DNA of 64,000 bases, from positions 50,338 to 114,337 of the forward strand of contig NZ_JAATHD010000021.1 in assembly GCF_011947265.1 (NCBI RefSeq), given 5' to 3'. The notes beneath the pieces were generated by a model. It was not told the DNA's origin. It saw only the letters and a list, made by a program, of their open reading frames with translations, and did no database searches. This DNA is from Paenibacillus sp. HB172176 (GTDB lineage: Bacteria; Bacillota; Bacilli; Paenibacillales; Paenibacillaceae). Position numbers and translations under genes: made by a program. Shown piece after piece: positions 52,210-61,454 of this stretch. Within the stretch, counting starts at the first letter, position 1. Each line of letters starts with the position of its first letter.

Positions 52210-53286
52210 TTGAAGTCGAAACAGACTGTTACCGATCACTCGCAAGATCTGGATACATCCTCCCGCAAGAGCGAGCATATTCGCATTTGCCTGGAGGAGC
52301 AAGTAACCGGAATCGGCATATCCACAGGCTTCGAAAATTATCGGTTTCGGCATAACGCGTTGCCGGAGCTTTCCTTCACCGATATTCGCTTGCATTCGAA
52401 TTGGTTTGGCCGCTGCATAAAAGCCCCGTTGCTGGTCAGCTCGATGACGGGAGGCACGAATGCCGCCGGCGCCATTAACCGAAGGCTTGCGGTTGCCGCA
52501 GAGGAGCGGGGCTGGGCAATCGGGCTTGGCTCGATGCGCGCCGCGATCGAGAATGAGGCGCTGGCGTCTACGTTCCAAATCCGAGAAGAAGCTCCAACCG
52601 TTCCCGTTATCGCGAATCTTGGCGCCGTGCAGCTCAATTACGGCTTCGGCGTGGATGCTTGCCGAAGAGCGGTAGAAATTGCCGAAGCGGATGCTCTCGT
52701 GCTGCATCTGAACAGCATGCAGGAAATTTTCCAAAGAGAGGGCAATACCAATTTCAGCTTCCTGCTTGCTGCCATTGAACAGCTATGCAGACAACTCGAC
52801 GTCCCGGTCGGTGTCAAGGAGGTCGGATGGGGCATTGACGGAGAGACCGCCGTTCGCTTATCGGGTGCCGGTGTCTCCTTCGTAGATGCGGCTGGGGCCG
52901 GGGGAACGTCCTGGAGCCAGGTGGAGAAACATCGATCAGGCAGCCAGATGCAGAAGGCCGCCGCAGAGGCATTCGCAGGGTGGGGAATTCCTGTCGCTGA
53001 TTCTGTGTCCGATATCCGTAACCGGCTGCCGCATATGCCGCTCATCGCGAGCGGGGGTATGCGCACTGGGGTAGAAGCGGCGAAAGCAATCGCACTTGGC
53101 GCAGATCTCGTGGGGTTTGGCAGAGCGCTTCTGCCGCAAGCGGCAAGCGACGATTCGGCCATTTCCATCCGCCGGTTGGTTGAGCAGTTCGAGCGCATCG
53201 AATTCGAGCTGCGCGCTGCGATGTTCGGCATTGGAGCCGGCAACATTCAGGATCTGAAGCAAACGAACCGCCTCAGTCTTATTTGA
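52210..53286 (+). CDS. fni: Type II isopentenyl-diphosphate delta-isomerase
   Basis: 358 residues; TTG 52210 is eight bases after GGAGG and is preferred over TTGs at 52195 and 52204. FMN-dependent IDI-2 features: SRKSEHIRICLEEQV, LPELSFTDI, PLLVSSMTGGT, GLGSMRAA, HLNSMQE, PVGVKEVGWGI, VDAAGAGGTSW and ASGGMRTGVEAAKAIALGADLVGFGRALL (flavin phosphate site). It interconverts IPP and DMAPP for undecaprenyl and menaquinone synthesis. It overlaps the convergent gerC end by 8 bases. Confidence 0.93.
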   Translation: MKSKQTVTDHSQDLDTSSRKSEHIRICLEEQVTGIGISTGFENYRFRHNALPELSFTDIRLHSNWFGRCIKAPLLVSSMTGGTNAAGAINRRLAVAAEERGWAIGLGSMRAAIENEALASTFQIREEAPTVPVIANLGAVQLNYGFGVDACRRAVEIAEADALVLHLNSMQEIFQREGNTNFSFLLAAIEQLCRQLDVPVGVKEVGWGIDGETAVRLSGAGVSFVDAAGAGGTSWSQVEKHRSGSQMQKAAAEAFAGWGIPVADSVSDIRNRLPHMPLIASGGMRTGVEAAKAIALGADLVGFGRALLPQAASDDSAISIRRLVEQFERIEFELRAAMFGIGAGNIQDLKQTNRLSLI

Positions 53287-54370
53287 TAAGACCGGTTCCT
53301 TCAACCTTCACCTGCGCCTTCACGCTCAAGTTCGCATCGGGGTATAGATCCTTCCATTTCTTCCAGTTATTCTCGCCGGGGTGGTAAGCGCGGTATCGAA
53401 GACCGAAGCCGAAGGGGTCCAACCCGGCTTGTTGAATTTTCCTGAGCAGCTTATTCGCTGTTTGCTCGTATTCCTCTCCAAGCTGCTTTTCAAGCGGCGC
53501 CCAAGACTGGTTGAACAATCCGTCCGGCGCCTCTTCGAACACCACTTTCATTTTCACCTTCATTCTAATTTGGGCAGGCTCCGCTCCATGTTGAATATGG
53601 AAACTGGATTGAAAGCTGTTAATGGCGGACACGATTTTATCTCCTTTGAACATGCCATGCATTGACGATTTCGTGAAATGATTGGAAAGCTGTGTGAACA
53701 ATTGCGAATCCGCGGGCGGAAGCGAAAGCTTCAGGCGCTGCTTATCGAACAGGGCGATTCGATTGATGATGAAGCTCTCCTTTCCATCGGTTGTTATGAC
53801 AGGTAGAATGGGGTCCAAGCCGTCTTCGGTCAATCTTCTTTCGAGGCCGCTAATCGTCTCCACATAGGTATAAGAAGATTCCGTCCCGTCCGTTCCGAAG
53901 GAGAGGAGCAATGCGTTGCCGGGATACCGTTCGGAAGGCGGATGAATATTCAGTATATCCTTCGCGGTTGGTTCGCCTATCGCTACGTTGGCTCCATTCT
54001 GAATATCTCTTCTTCTCAGCATCCAGTTTATGACGGGACGTATATCCTGCTTGGCCATGCCGTCTCCGATGACGAACAGCTTGCAATGTCCGAAATCAAG
54101 CTCCTTGTCCACATAAGCCTTCAGCATGCGAATACCCTCTGCAATCGTTGGAGCGTCAATGGTTTCATATTGATTCTTCGAAGTGCCGGGTTCGATCTTC
54201 GGCGAAGGAATAGCAAGCTGTATCGTAATGCGATAAGGCTTATCCTTATTGCCCGACCAATCGATTCCTGTATTCACCACGAAAAACCGCTTGTCAATGT
54301 CCTTAAACCCGCAGCCTGCCACCATGAAAAGCATCAGCAAGGGCAAGCTGATTCGCGCAATCAAGTTCAT
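53279..54370 (-). CDS. gerC: Spore germination lipoprotein GerC (Ger(x)C family)
   Basis: 363 residues from ATG 54370 after AAGGAGG; the frame extends upstream to 54451 but only the shorter form gives a signal peptide. Lipoprotein signal MNLIARISLPLLMLFMVAGC with lipobox VAGC. The body is the Ger(x)C fold with a long C-terminal domain ending YRAYHPGENNWKKWKDLYPDANLSV. It is the C subunit of a GerA-type germinant receptor in the spore inner membrane. The start overlaps the gerB stop by one base. Confidence 0.92.
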   Translation of the reverse strand: MNLIARISLPLLMLFMVAGCGFKDIDKRFFVVNTGIDWSGNKDKPYRITIQLAIPSPKIEPGTSKNQYETIDAPTIAEGIRMLKAYVDKELDFGHCKLFVIGDGMAKQDIRPVINWMLRRRDIQNGANVAIGEPTAKDILNIHPPSERYPGNALLLSFGTDGTESSYTYVETISGLERRLTEDGLDPILPVITTDGKESFIINRIALFDKQRLKLSLPPADSQLFTQLSNHFTKSSMHGMFKGDKIVSAINSFQSSFHIQHGAEPAQIRMKVKMKVVFEEAPDGLFNQSWAPLEKQLGEEYEQTANKLLRKIQQAGLDPFGFGLRYRAYHPGENNWKKWKDLYPDANLSVKAQVKVEGTGLIK

Positions 54371-55470
54371 TAGGGATGCGACCTCCTTCGGCTGTAGATG
54401 AATATAGCGAGTACCGTCAGAATTTCCGTGAACATTCGAAGGATTAGCCAATACTGCGTAATGATAAGATTAAGCTTTTCATTAATCCAATGATCGTACA
54501 ATAAAGTGGCAAGCGCGAACACGACAATAATAATATAATTCGACAGCGGCGTTTCCCGACTATCCACAACAGGCTTCTTCTGGGGCATAATGCTGCTTTT
54601 CACAAACTCCATCGCTTGATGCCACCCCGACATTGTATAGGTCAAGCTCATATTCAGAAAGATGATGAGAAACAAGAATAATACACGTTCAATAAAGCCG
54701 TAGTGCATCATCAAGGAGTCGGCTGTAATCGGCCAGATATATATATATCGATCAACAGCCGCCGTCCCGTGGAATCCGATTGGAACGAAGAAGGAAGAAA
54801 GCAGAATCATAAATCCGATGACGGGATAGACCCAACGCAATTTAAACACGAATTGAGGCGGAAACAGCCGATTATAAAGCGATAGATTGATATAACCGGT
54901 GAAAATAAAGGTTGCCGCGGCCAGAGAAGCGATAGTCGGCATAACTTTAGCGTAATTGGCGACGATATGCATCGCATCGAAATTCAGTCTTCGACTGCTG
55001 AACATTTTGAACAGCATGAACAAGACTAGCGGCGCGTTAAGCACCAAAGAGATTTCTATCGAGAACATGACGGTAAGCGTAGACCGCGAGGCGGCATAGG
55101 CGCATACAACAAGCAACATAACGAGGATGGTCGTAATATTCGCATCCGGATTGAAGAATCGGTTGATGAGAATCGCATACGCCACGATGACAATGGCAGC
55201 GGAGAACCACCACATGACGGCATAGAACATCATCAAACCCGCGACGATCCATTTCGGGCAAAATTCCTTCAAAATCTCGGGCAATCCTTTGCCGGGAAAC
55301 CGCTGCATGGCGCTGGTATACATATAGATAAGCGCCGTTCCAATGAACGGCGCGATGAGGATGGAGGAGACTGCGCCGGAGAAACGCTCCTTGATCAGGA
55401 TAAAGGGAACGAAGAGCATAATGTTCATGATGCTGATAAGCAACACATTATAGAGCACATACCGATTCAT
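54370..55470 (-). CDS. gerB: Spore germination permease GerB (GerAB family)
   Basis: 366 residues with about ten TM helices, of the APC-like GerAB/GRKB type. Features include an N-terminal ILIKERFSG-type loop, GKGLPEILKEFCPKW, and C-terminal LYDHWINEKLNLIITQYWLILRMFTEIL. This subunit binds the germinant. Translation is coupled to gerA (ATGA overlap at 55467-55470). Confidence 0.92.
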   Translation of the reverse strand: MNRYVLYNVLLISIMNIMLFVPFILIKERFSGAVSSILIAPFIGTALIYMYTSAMQRFPGKGLPEILKEFCPKWIVAGLMMFYAVMWWFSAAIVIVAYAILINRFFNPDANITTILVMLLVVCAYAASRSTLTVMFSIEISLVLNAPLVLFMLFKMFSSRRLNFDAMHIVANYAKVMPTIASLAAATFIFTGYINLSLYNRLFPPQFVFKLRWVYPVIGFMILLSSFFVPIGFHGTAAVDRYIYIWPITADSLMMHYGFIERVLFLFLIIFLNMSLTYTMSGWHQAMEFVKSSIMPQKKPVVDSRETPLSNYIIIVVFALATLLYDHWINEKLNLIITQYWLILRMFTEILTVLAIFIYSRRRSHP

Positions 55471-56798
55471 TCCCCATTCACCTGCCCGATGTCATGCTTT
55501 ACGGATTTGGTCAAGCCGGGCAGTCTGAAATACGGAATGCCGAAGCTGCGCAAATTGCAAATATAGACAAGATAGAAAAACAGCATAACTGCAATGCCCG
55601 AGATTCCGAAGAAAATGGAAACGGCAAGCAACGGATATTTCAGAAATCGAATCGCGAAGGAAAGCGTGTTGACTGGAATAACAAAGTTGGAGATTGCCAC
55701 AACAGAGGTCACGATAATCATAATGCTGCTGACGAGGCCCGCCTCTTGAGCGGCCTGACCCAGGATGAGCCCTCCGACCGTCGTTGCCGTTGAACCGATA
55801 AATCGCGGAAGTCGGATGCTCGCTTCGATCAGCATTTCAATCATGAACAACATAATAAATACTTCAATGAACGAAGGATATGGTACTGCGGCACGGCTGG
55901 CGGCAACCGAGAAGGCCAATTGAATTCGAAACAATTCCGGGTTGTAAGATACGATGGCAACGTAGAGCGCTGGCAGCGTAATTGTCAGAAAGGTCGCGAA
56001 ATATCGAAGAATAATAAGGAATCGGGTCATCCAGTACGCTTCGAAATTATCCTCCACCGCATGCATGAAATCAAAGAAGGTGGAGGGCAAAATGAGCGCA
56101 AACATGCTACCCTTCAACAAAATGACGACTTTCCCGTTGCTGAGCGCCATTGCGACGCGATCTGGGCGCTCGGTAATCAGAATGGTAGGAAACAGATGAT
56201 GAAGCTTGCCCGCAAGCTGCTTCTCCAGTTCACCGGAAGCTTGAATCATCTCTGCCTGTATGCCGGTAATTTTGTCTCTGACATGCTTCAGAATTTCCGG
56301 ATCCGCGAGCTTCTGATCGAAGACCGTCATAATCGGCGTCCTGGATATCGTTCCTGCGCTTCCCTGCTCGATTGTGAGCGTCAGACTGGGGTACATCGAT
56401 CGGATCAAATTCAAGGATTTGTTGAGATCCTCGCTCAGAGCAATCTGCGATCCCTGCAGGGCGCTTTCTACCAATGTCTGCGATATATCGTTTGACAGGA
56501 CATTCACTGCGAGCAAGGCGTACAGTTGCCCGTTCGCTTCAATGAGCGCATATCCTTTCAGAAGCCATTCTTGAAGCTCGGCCTCTTCGCCAAGCTTGTT
56601 ATAATTGGGAAGGGTTCGTAGCTGCTCGCTGAACGAAGTCTCTTCCTTGACAAAGGGGACGGATATGAATTGACTGATGGTATCCTCGTCGCATAGAGAT
56701 GCAATATAGGCGAATTCGATGGTGAGTTCGCTGTTGGTTATCGCATAGGTTTTGAGATCGACTGCCTGTGGAAATAAGGATTGAATCCGTTCATTCAT
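55467..56798 (-). CDS. gerA: Spore germination protein GerA
   Basis: 443 residues from ATG 56798 behind AAGGAGG; the upstream in-frame extension to 56963 crosses the promoter. GerA-family blocks: a soluble N-terminal domain (about 1-240), then SMFALILPSTFFDFM...EAYWMTRFLIILRYFA, a Pro-rich PALYVAIVSYNPE and five or so TM helices with SAVASRAAVPYPSFIEVFIM-like sequence and ATTVGGLILGQAAQEAGLVSS. It is shorter than the ~480 typical. First gene of the germinant receptor operon; a sigma-G-like promoter lies at 56850-56879. The germinant is unknown. Confidence 0.92.
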   Translation of the reverse strand: MNERIQSLFPQAVDLKTYAITNSELTIEFAYIASLCDEDTISQFISVPFVKEETSFSEQLRTLPNYNKLGEEAELQEWLLKGYALIEANGQLYALLAVNVLSNDISQTLVESALQGSQIALSEDLNKSLNLIRSMYPSLTLTIEQGSAGTISRTPIMTVFDQKLADPEILKHVRDKITGIQAEMIQASGELEKQLAGKLHHLFPTILITERPDRVAMALSNGKVVILLKGSMFALILPSTFFDFMHAVEDNFEAYWMTRFLIILRYFATFLTITLPALYVAIVSYNPELFRIQLAFSVAASRAAVPYPSFIEVFIMLFMIEMLIEASIRLPRFIGSTATTVGGLILGQAAQEAGLVSSIMIIVTSVVAISNFVIPVNTLSFAIRFLKYPLLAVSIFFGISGIAVMLFFYLVYICNLRSFGIPYFRLPGLTKSVKHDIGQVNGE

Positions 56799-56849
56799 GG
56801 CAAAGGGTTCCTCCTTAGCAGCCCATTCCCGAATTGGATCATTTCCCCT

Positions 56850-56879
56850 TAGTGTGCGCGGAGCGCTTCGGATTATGCT
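56850..56879 (-). promoter_or_regulatory. Sigma-G-like promoter of the ger operon
   Basis: Minus strand AGCATA (56879-56874), 17 bases, CACACTA (56856-56850), compared with the sigma-G consensus TGMATA / CATACTA (5/6 and 6/7). Confidence 0.35.
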
Positions 56880-56950
56880 AAGATGAGAGAAATAGCTTCG
56901 TTGCAGACGAACTTGCGAGAGAATTGGAATGGGTGAATAGGGGAATGAAA

Positions 56951-57949
56951 ATGACAGAATCAAGGGTTGCCGAGCTTGGGAATGGATTTCTGCAGGTGAA
57001 AATTCCGCTGCCTTTTTCGCTGAAATGGGTAAACAGCTATATCGTTCCCGAGCAGGACGGAGTCACGGTTATCGATCCCGGTCTTCGCACGGCGGAAGCG
57101 GAATCTGCTTGGTCGGAGGCTATGGCAGGATGCGGCTTGACGTATAAATCAATAAGGCGAATTATAGTGACGCATCAGCATCCGGATCATTACGGGTTAG
57201 CGGGCTTGCTGCAAGAGAAGAGCGGCGCGGACGTATACTTAACGCGCCGTGCTCATGCCTATACTCGGAAACTATGGGGCGGGGAAAGTCTTTATCCTGC
57301 GGAGCTGCGAGAGCTTTTTCTTGCTCATGGCATGCCGGAGGAGCTCATGGGAGCGATTGAACTCAATTTGGCATCCTTTGTCGCACGAGTGTCTCCCCAG
57401 CCGAAGGTTCAGTACCTGGAAGCGGGCGGGGTCATAGAGCTCGGGGGGGAAATATGGCAGTTGATTGACGCTCCCGGACATGCGTTCGGAGCCTTGTGCT
57501 TCTATCAAGAAGAGAAGCAGTGGATGATTTGCGGCGATCAGGTGCTGCCCAGGATTACTCCGAATATAAGCGTTGTTCCGGGAGAAGAGCGTGATCCGCT
57601 GCAAGCTTTCATTCTTAGTCTGAAGGAGCTGCGCGAATATCCGGTCAAGCTCGCCTTACCCGGTCATCGCGATCCCTTCGCGGATTTTCAGAAGCGAATC
57701 GATGAATTGCTGGCCCATCATGAACGAAGGCTGACAGCGATGACGGCAGAGCTCGAGGAAGGGCCGCTCAGCGCATTCGAGCTTTGCGAGAAGCAATTCG
57801 GCGCTCATCTCCGAAGCAATCCGCATAATCTGCGGTTCGCCATGTCGGAAACGCTGGCGCATCTCTTTCATTTGGCGATTAGAGAAGAGGTGACAGAGAT
57901 GCGCAGGGCGGACGGATTAACGCTGTATCAGCAAGTTAATGCTCTCTGA
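56951..57949 (+). CDS. Metallo-beta-lactamase-fold hydrolase
   Basis: 332 residues; ATG 56951 is six bases after AGGGGA, while ATG 56945 abuts it. The dinuclear-metal motif HQHPDHYG (HxHxDH), then DAPGHAFGALCFY, CGDQVLP and LALPGHRDPF provide the remaining ligands. The C-terminal ~90 residues form a helical LACTB2-like domain (HHERRLTAMTAELEEGPLSAFELCEKQFG). The substrate is unknown. It overlaps the convergent response regulator gene by 14 bases. Confidence 0.85.
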   Translation: MTESRVAELGNGFLQVKIPLPFSLKWVNSYIVPEQDGVTVIDPGLRTAEAESAWSEAMAGCGLTYKSIRRIIVTHQHPDHYGLAGLLQEKSGADVYLTRRAHAYTRKLWGGESLYPAELRELFLAHGMPEELMGAIELNLASFVARVSPQPKVQYLEAGGVIELGGEIWQLIDAPGHAFGALCFYQEEKQWMICGDQVLPRITPNISVVPGEERDPLQAFILSLKELREYPVKLALPGHRDPFADFQKRIDELLAHHERRLTAMTAELEEGPLSAFELCEKQFGAHLRSNPHNLRFAMSETLAHLFHLAIREEVTEMRRADGLTLYQQVNAL

Positions 57950-59543
57950 ATTCCTGCGGGGTGATGCCGTAACGATCCTTGAACACTTTGATGAAATAGC
58001 TCGTCTTCTGATAGCCGACATGCTCCGCGATTTCGTAGATCTTGTTGGTCGAGGAGCGCAGCAGATGGGCTGCGGTCTCCATCTTGAGACGGGACAAATA
58101 ATCGCTGATTCCCTCGCCTGTCTCGAGCTTATAGAGCTTCGACAGGTAGGAAGGATTCAGATACACATAAGCGGCGATGGATTGCAGGGACGCGTCCTTC
58201 AAATGAGCGGAGGCATATTCATGCACCTTCTGTATGATCCCGGATCTGGAATCCTGAACTCTTCCGTTCATATAGTCCCGATAGGCGATAATGGCTTCAT
58301 TCGTCCAGCTCTGCAATTGCTTGATCGTATGGAAATGAGGTCCTGCCAAAAGCTGATTGAACCCATTGCCGAGCAGTTCGCTTAGCCACAGCTTATTCTT
58401 ATGCGCGGAATAGCTAAGCGCGCTTGCGATGGAATAGTAGCTTTCCAGGATATGCTCGTGCGAATCTCCGAATTTCTGCTCTAATTCCCCAAAAACCTCC
58501 TTCAGCTTCTCGGAGGCGGCCTCCCATTGACCAGCCTCAAGGAGATGGGTTAGCAGGGGAGGCTGATACAGCAAGGACAGAGAATTGGCTTCGTGCTGCT
58601 CATGTTCATCCTTCTGCAAGAACAAGAAGTCGCGCTCTGCGCCGATTCGTTGCCGAAAGCTGGCAAGCAGCTGCTCATACGCCGCAGCGACTCCTGACGG
58701 GAATGGGAAGGGCTTGCTTAGCACTAGCGAAACGGTTCCCTTCAGGTAAAGCTTCACATAATGCTGAAGCTGGGTTATCTTCTGCTCCAATGCAGATTCG
58801 GGGAAATTTTGTCCGGGCGGGAACCTTGGAAAGATAAGAAAGACATAATAGCCGTACTCGTCGCGGGTATACCACAGGTCGCAGTTGTCCGAGAATATTT
58901 CTTCCGCCATATTGCAGATGGCATATTGGAAGAGCTCGCGATCTTCTTCATTGTGATTGAGGAAATAATCTTCCATTCGAAGCAGCATCATGGCCGGACG
59001 GGCTTCGGCTGCTATCGGCATACCCAGCATATCCAGCTGTTTTTGCCAGTCCTCGTCTTTTCTCATCTGCCCCTTCAACAGTTGTTGAAGCCTGTAATTG
59101 CGCATGATTGGAAGGTTGACGCGAAGCGTATCGAGTGCTCCCTGATGCGAGGAAATCTCGCGCCAACGCGATTCTAGCTCGTCTATCGCCTTCGAAACGG
59201 CGTTCAACAGCTCTTCGTCCTCTACGGGCTTCAGCAAATAATTGCTGGCCTTGCTTTTCAACGCTCTCTGAGCGTATTCGAAATCATTGTAACCGGAAAG
59301 AAGAATACACTTGATATGGCTCCAGGAGCGTTCGATTGCTTCAAGCAAATCGAGACCCGATCTGCCAGGCATTCGAATATCGGATATGACAATATCGACC
59401 GGTGTCATCGCGATGAGCTCCAGAGCCTCCGCAGCCGAAAACGCGGTGTGGACCGTTTCAATTCCGATATTGCTCCAAGGCAGCATCGTTGCCAAATCCT
59501 CGACCAAATCAGGTTGATCGTCGACAATTAATAGTTGGTACAT
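57936..59543 (-). CDS. Response regulator with AraC-type DNA-binding domain (YesN-like)
   Basis: 535 residues. Receiver domain 1-120: acidic pair D8-D9, phospho-acceptor D55 (IVISDIRMPGRSG) and LLKPVEDEEL. A long helical middle domain follows, then two HTH motifs at about 435-535 (LQSIAAYVYLNPSYLSKLYKLETGEGISDYL and IYEIAEHVGYQKTSYFIKVFKDRYGITPQEFR). It is 12 bases downstream of its sensor kinase gene on the same strand. It probably activates the divergent LplB/YtcP transporter in response to an extracellular oligosaccharide. Confidence 0.92.
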   Translation of the reverse strand: MYQLLIVDDQPDLVEDLATMLPWSNIGIETVHTAFSAAEALELIAMTPVDIVISDIRMPGRSGLDLLEAIERSWSHIKCILLSGYNDFEYAQRALKSKASNYLLKPVEDEELLNAVSKAIDELESRWREISSHQGALDTLRVNLPIMRNYRLQQLLKGQMRKDEDWQKQLDMLGMPIAAEARPAMMLLRMEDYFLNHNEEDRELFQYAICNMAEEIFSDNCDLWYTRDEYGYYVFLIFPRFPPGQNFPESALEQKITQLQHYVKLYLKGTVSLVLSKPFPFPSGVAAAYEQLLASFRQRIGAERDFLFLQKDEHEQHEANSLSLLYQPPLLTHLLEAGQWEAASEKLKEVFGELEQKFGDSHEHILESYYSIASALSYSAHKNKLWLSELLGNGFNQLLAGPHFHTIKQLQSWTNEAIIAYRDYMNGRVQDSRSGIIQKVHEYASAHLKDASLQSIAAYVYLNPSYLSKLYKLETGEGISDYLSRLKMETAAHLLRSSTNKIYEIAEHVGYQKTSYFIKVFKDRYGITPQEFREH

Positions 59544-59555
59544 TCTCTTCAGCTC

Positions 59556-61289
59556 CTATTCTGATTGCCCTCTGGGCCAGCTTACCGATACGGCGACACC
59601 GCCTTCCGCTCTTCTCTCGAAGCGAAGGACGGCTTCTTGGCCGAATTGGAACAACAATCTTTGCCTGATATTCCAAAGCGCGCAGCCCGTGTTGTCATCC
59701 GGCTGTTCTCTGATGGCGAGTTCAAGCTTTGCAAGCTCCTCCTCTGTCATTCCGCTGCCGTTATCCTCGACGCGAATCGTATGCTTTCGCTCATCGCTCC
59801 ATCCGACAATTCGAATCAAACCGTCGCCTTCGTATCTCTCGATGCCGTGAAGGACGGCATTCTCGACAATCGGCTGAAGCAGCAGTCTTGGCATTTCGAG
59901 CTTCAGCATCTCCTCCGGCACTTCAATTTCATAGGAGAGATGCTGAATATGAAATTGCTGAATTTCCAGATAGCTTTGCAGCAGCTGAAGCTCCTCTTGC
60001 AAGGCGGCTGTCTGCTTCTCCACTCGTGTCGTATAGCGGTAATAGTTCGAGAGATGCATCGATATGCGCATGACGGATTCCTTCTTGTCGAGTCGCGCCA
60101 AGCTCCGAATCAAAGCGAAACAATTGTATAAGAAATGGGGGTTGATCTGGGATTGCAGCTGCTTCAAATCGGCTTCCCGACGATGAAGCTCTTCCACGTA
60201 CACCTTCTGAATCAGTCTCTCCGTTTCTGCCGCCATATCGTTGAACCGATGAAACAGATAGCTGAATTCATTTTTTGGATTCGCGGTAATTCGCGCGGCG
60301 TAGTTGCCTTCCTGCAATCGTTTGACGTTGCGGATCAAAAGACCGATCGGCCGCTGCACATTGCGGTACAGCAGGTAACCGGCAAGAAGGCTCATCGCGA
60401 GCAATAGAGCGACGGAGCCGTAGAATAGATATTGGCTCTTCACGATGGGTTGAAGCACGCTATGCATCGGCACGTAATCGACCAGATACCAGTTCAAGGT
60501 CTCGACCTTGGCCATGCTGATCAGATAATCATCGCCTCGAATGCTTACGATATGGCTTCCGCCGGTCAGTATCAAGCTGTCCGTTTTAAGCAAATCTTCA
60601 ATCTCGCCCGCCATTTCCTTATTGGAGCTCTTGTTCAGAATGACGTTGCCGTCCTCGCTCAGCATGAAAGGATCGCCCTTGCCCGCGAGCTTGAACGTGT
60701 CTAAATCCTTCGTAATATACTCAACCGGGAATGAAATCTCGACAATAATGCCCGCATTCTCAAGATCGGCCGCTTTGCTTTTCGGCTTAACGATATGCCT
60801 GACAAAGCGCATATGCTTAATGTTTTGAATCGTCATTTCCTTATAGCTCCAATCGGGAGAGAGGATGCGCTTCACTGCGGCCAGATCGTAATTGACATAG
60901 GTATTCGTGGATACGAGCTGCTTGGAGGCCGGAGCAAGCACGCTGTATTGCGTATCCCAGCGCTGCGCCACGTTGAGCAGTCGCAGCCGCTCCATGATGC
61001 GCAGCTTCTCGCTGTTGCGATCGTAGGCGTTATCGATCAGGTTGATGTTCTGCAACTGTTGAATGTTCACGTCCTCGCTCAGCAGAAAGCCCAAGGTGGA
61101 AAGCGTGGTTGCGCTTTTGTCGATCTCACTGGAAAGGAATGCAAGATCCTTGTATTTCAGCGAATTCATCTCGTCTTTGATGACTGTTACACTCGTACGA
61201 ATTGAAAGCGTATACAAAACAAAAATTGGGATTAAAAGAAAAATAATAGAAATAATGATTTTGGCAAATGTATTTTCCCTGAATCGCAT
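59556..61289 (-). CDS. Sensor histidine kinase (YesM-like)
   Basis: 577 residues from ATG 61289 (GAGGG upstream); the open frame beyond it lacks an SD. TM helices at about 12-32 and 295-318 enclose an extracytoplasmic dCache-like sensor. HAMP at about 318-370 (QRPIGLLIRNVKRLQEGNYAARI). The phospho-acceptor His is in LKQLQSQINPHFLYNCF (His_kinase family). HATPase N box LLQPIVENAVLHGIE and G box VEDNGSGMT. Paired with the YesN-like regulator and divergent from the sugar permeases. Confidence 0.92.
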   Translation of the reverse strand: MRFRENTFAKIIISIIFLLIPIFVLYTLSIRTSVTVIKDEMNSLKYKDLAFLSSEIDKSATTLSTLGFLLSEDVNIQQLQNINLIDNAYDRNSEKLRIMERLRLLNVAQRWDTQYSVLAPASKQLVSTNTYVNYDLAAVKRILSPDWSYKEMTIQNIKHMRFVRHIVKPKSKAADLENAGIIVEISFPVEYITKDLDTFKLAGKGDPFMLSEDGNVILNKSSNKEMAGEIEDLLKTDSLILTGGSHIVSIRGDDYLISMAKVETLNWYLVDYVPMHSVLQPIVKSQYLFYGSVALLLAMSLLAGYLLYRNVQRPIGLLIRNVKRLQEGNYAARITANPKNEFSYLFHRFNDMAAETERLIQKVYVEELHRREADLKQLQSQINPHFLYNCFALIRSLARLDKKESVMRISMHLSNYYRYTTRVEKQTAALQEELQLLQSYLEIQQFHIQHLSYEIEVPEEMLKLEMPRLLLQPIVENAVLHGIERYEGDGLIRIVGWSDERKHTIRVEDNGSGMTEEELAKLELAIREQPDDNTGCALWNIRQRLLFQFGQEAVLRFERRAEGGVAVSVSWPRGQSE

Positions 61290-61377
61290 GGAACAACCCT
61301 CGCTTATCGAAATGGCATCGCAAAGCATGATGAAGACAACAAAATGGCATCGTTCCAAAGAACGAGGTCTATTAGCG

Positions 61378-61391
61378 AGCGAGCGCTCGCT
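61378..61391. promoter_or_regulatory. 14-bp palindrome between the sensor kinase and permease genes
   Basis: AGCGAGCGCTCGCT is a perfect GC-rich palindrome in the middle of the divergent intergenic region. It may be a regulator-binding site; no clear -35/-10 pair adjoins it. Confidence 0.3.
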
Positions 61392-61454
61392 GATAGAATG
61401 GGGATACAGGACAGAAGCATAACACAAAATGATTTTTTTTGGGAAGGGGCAAAA

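Noticed and set aside
61290..61427. N-terminal extension of the sensor kinase
   Set aside because: No SD, and the residues before 61289 spoil an otherwise normal signal-anchor start.
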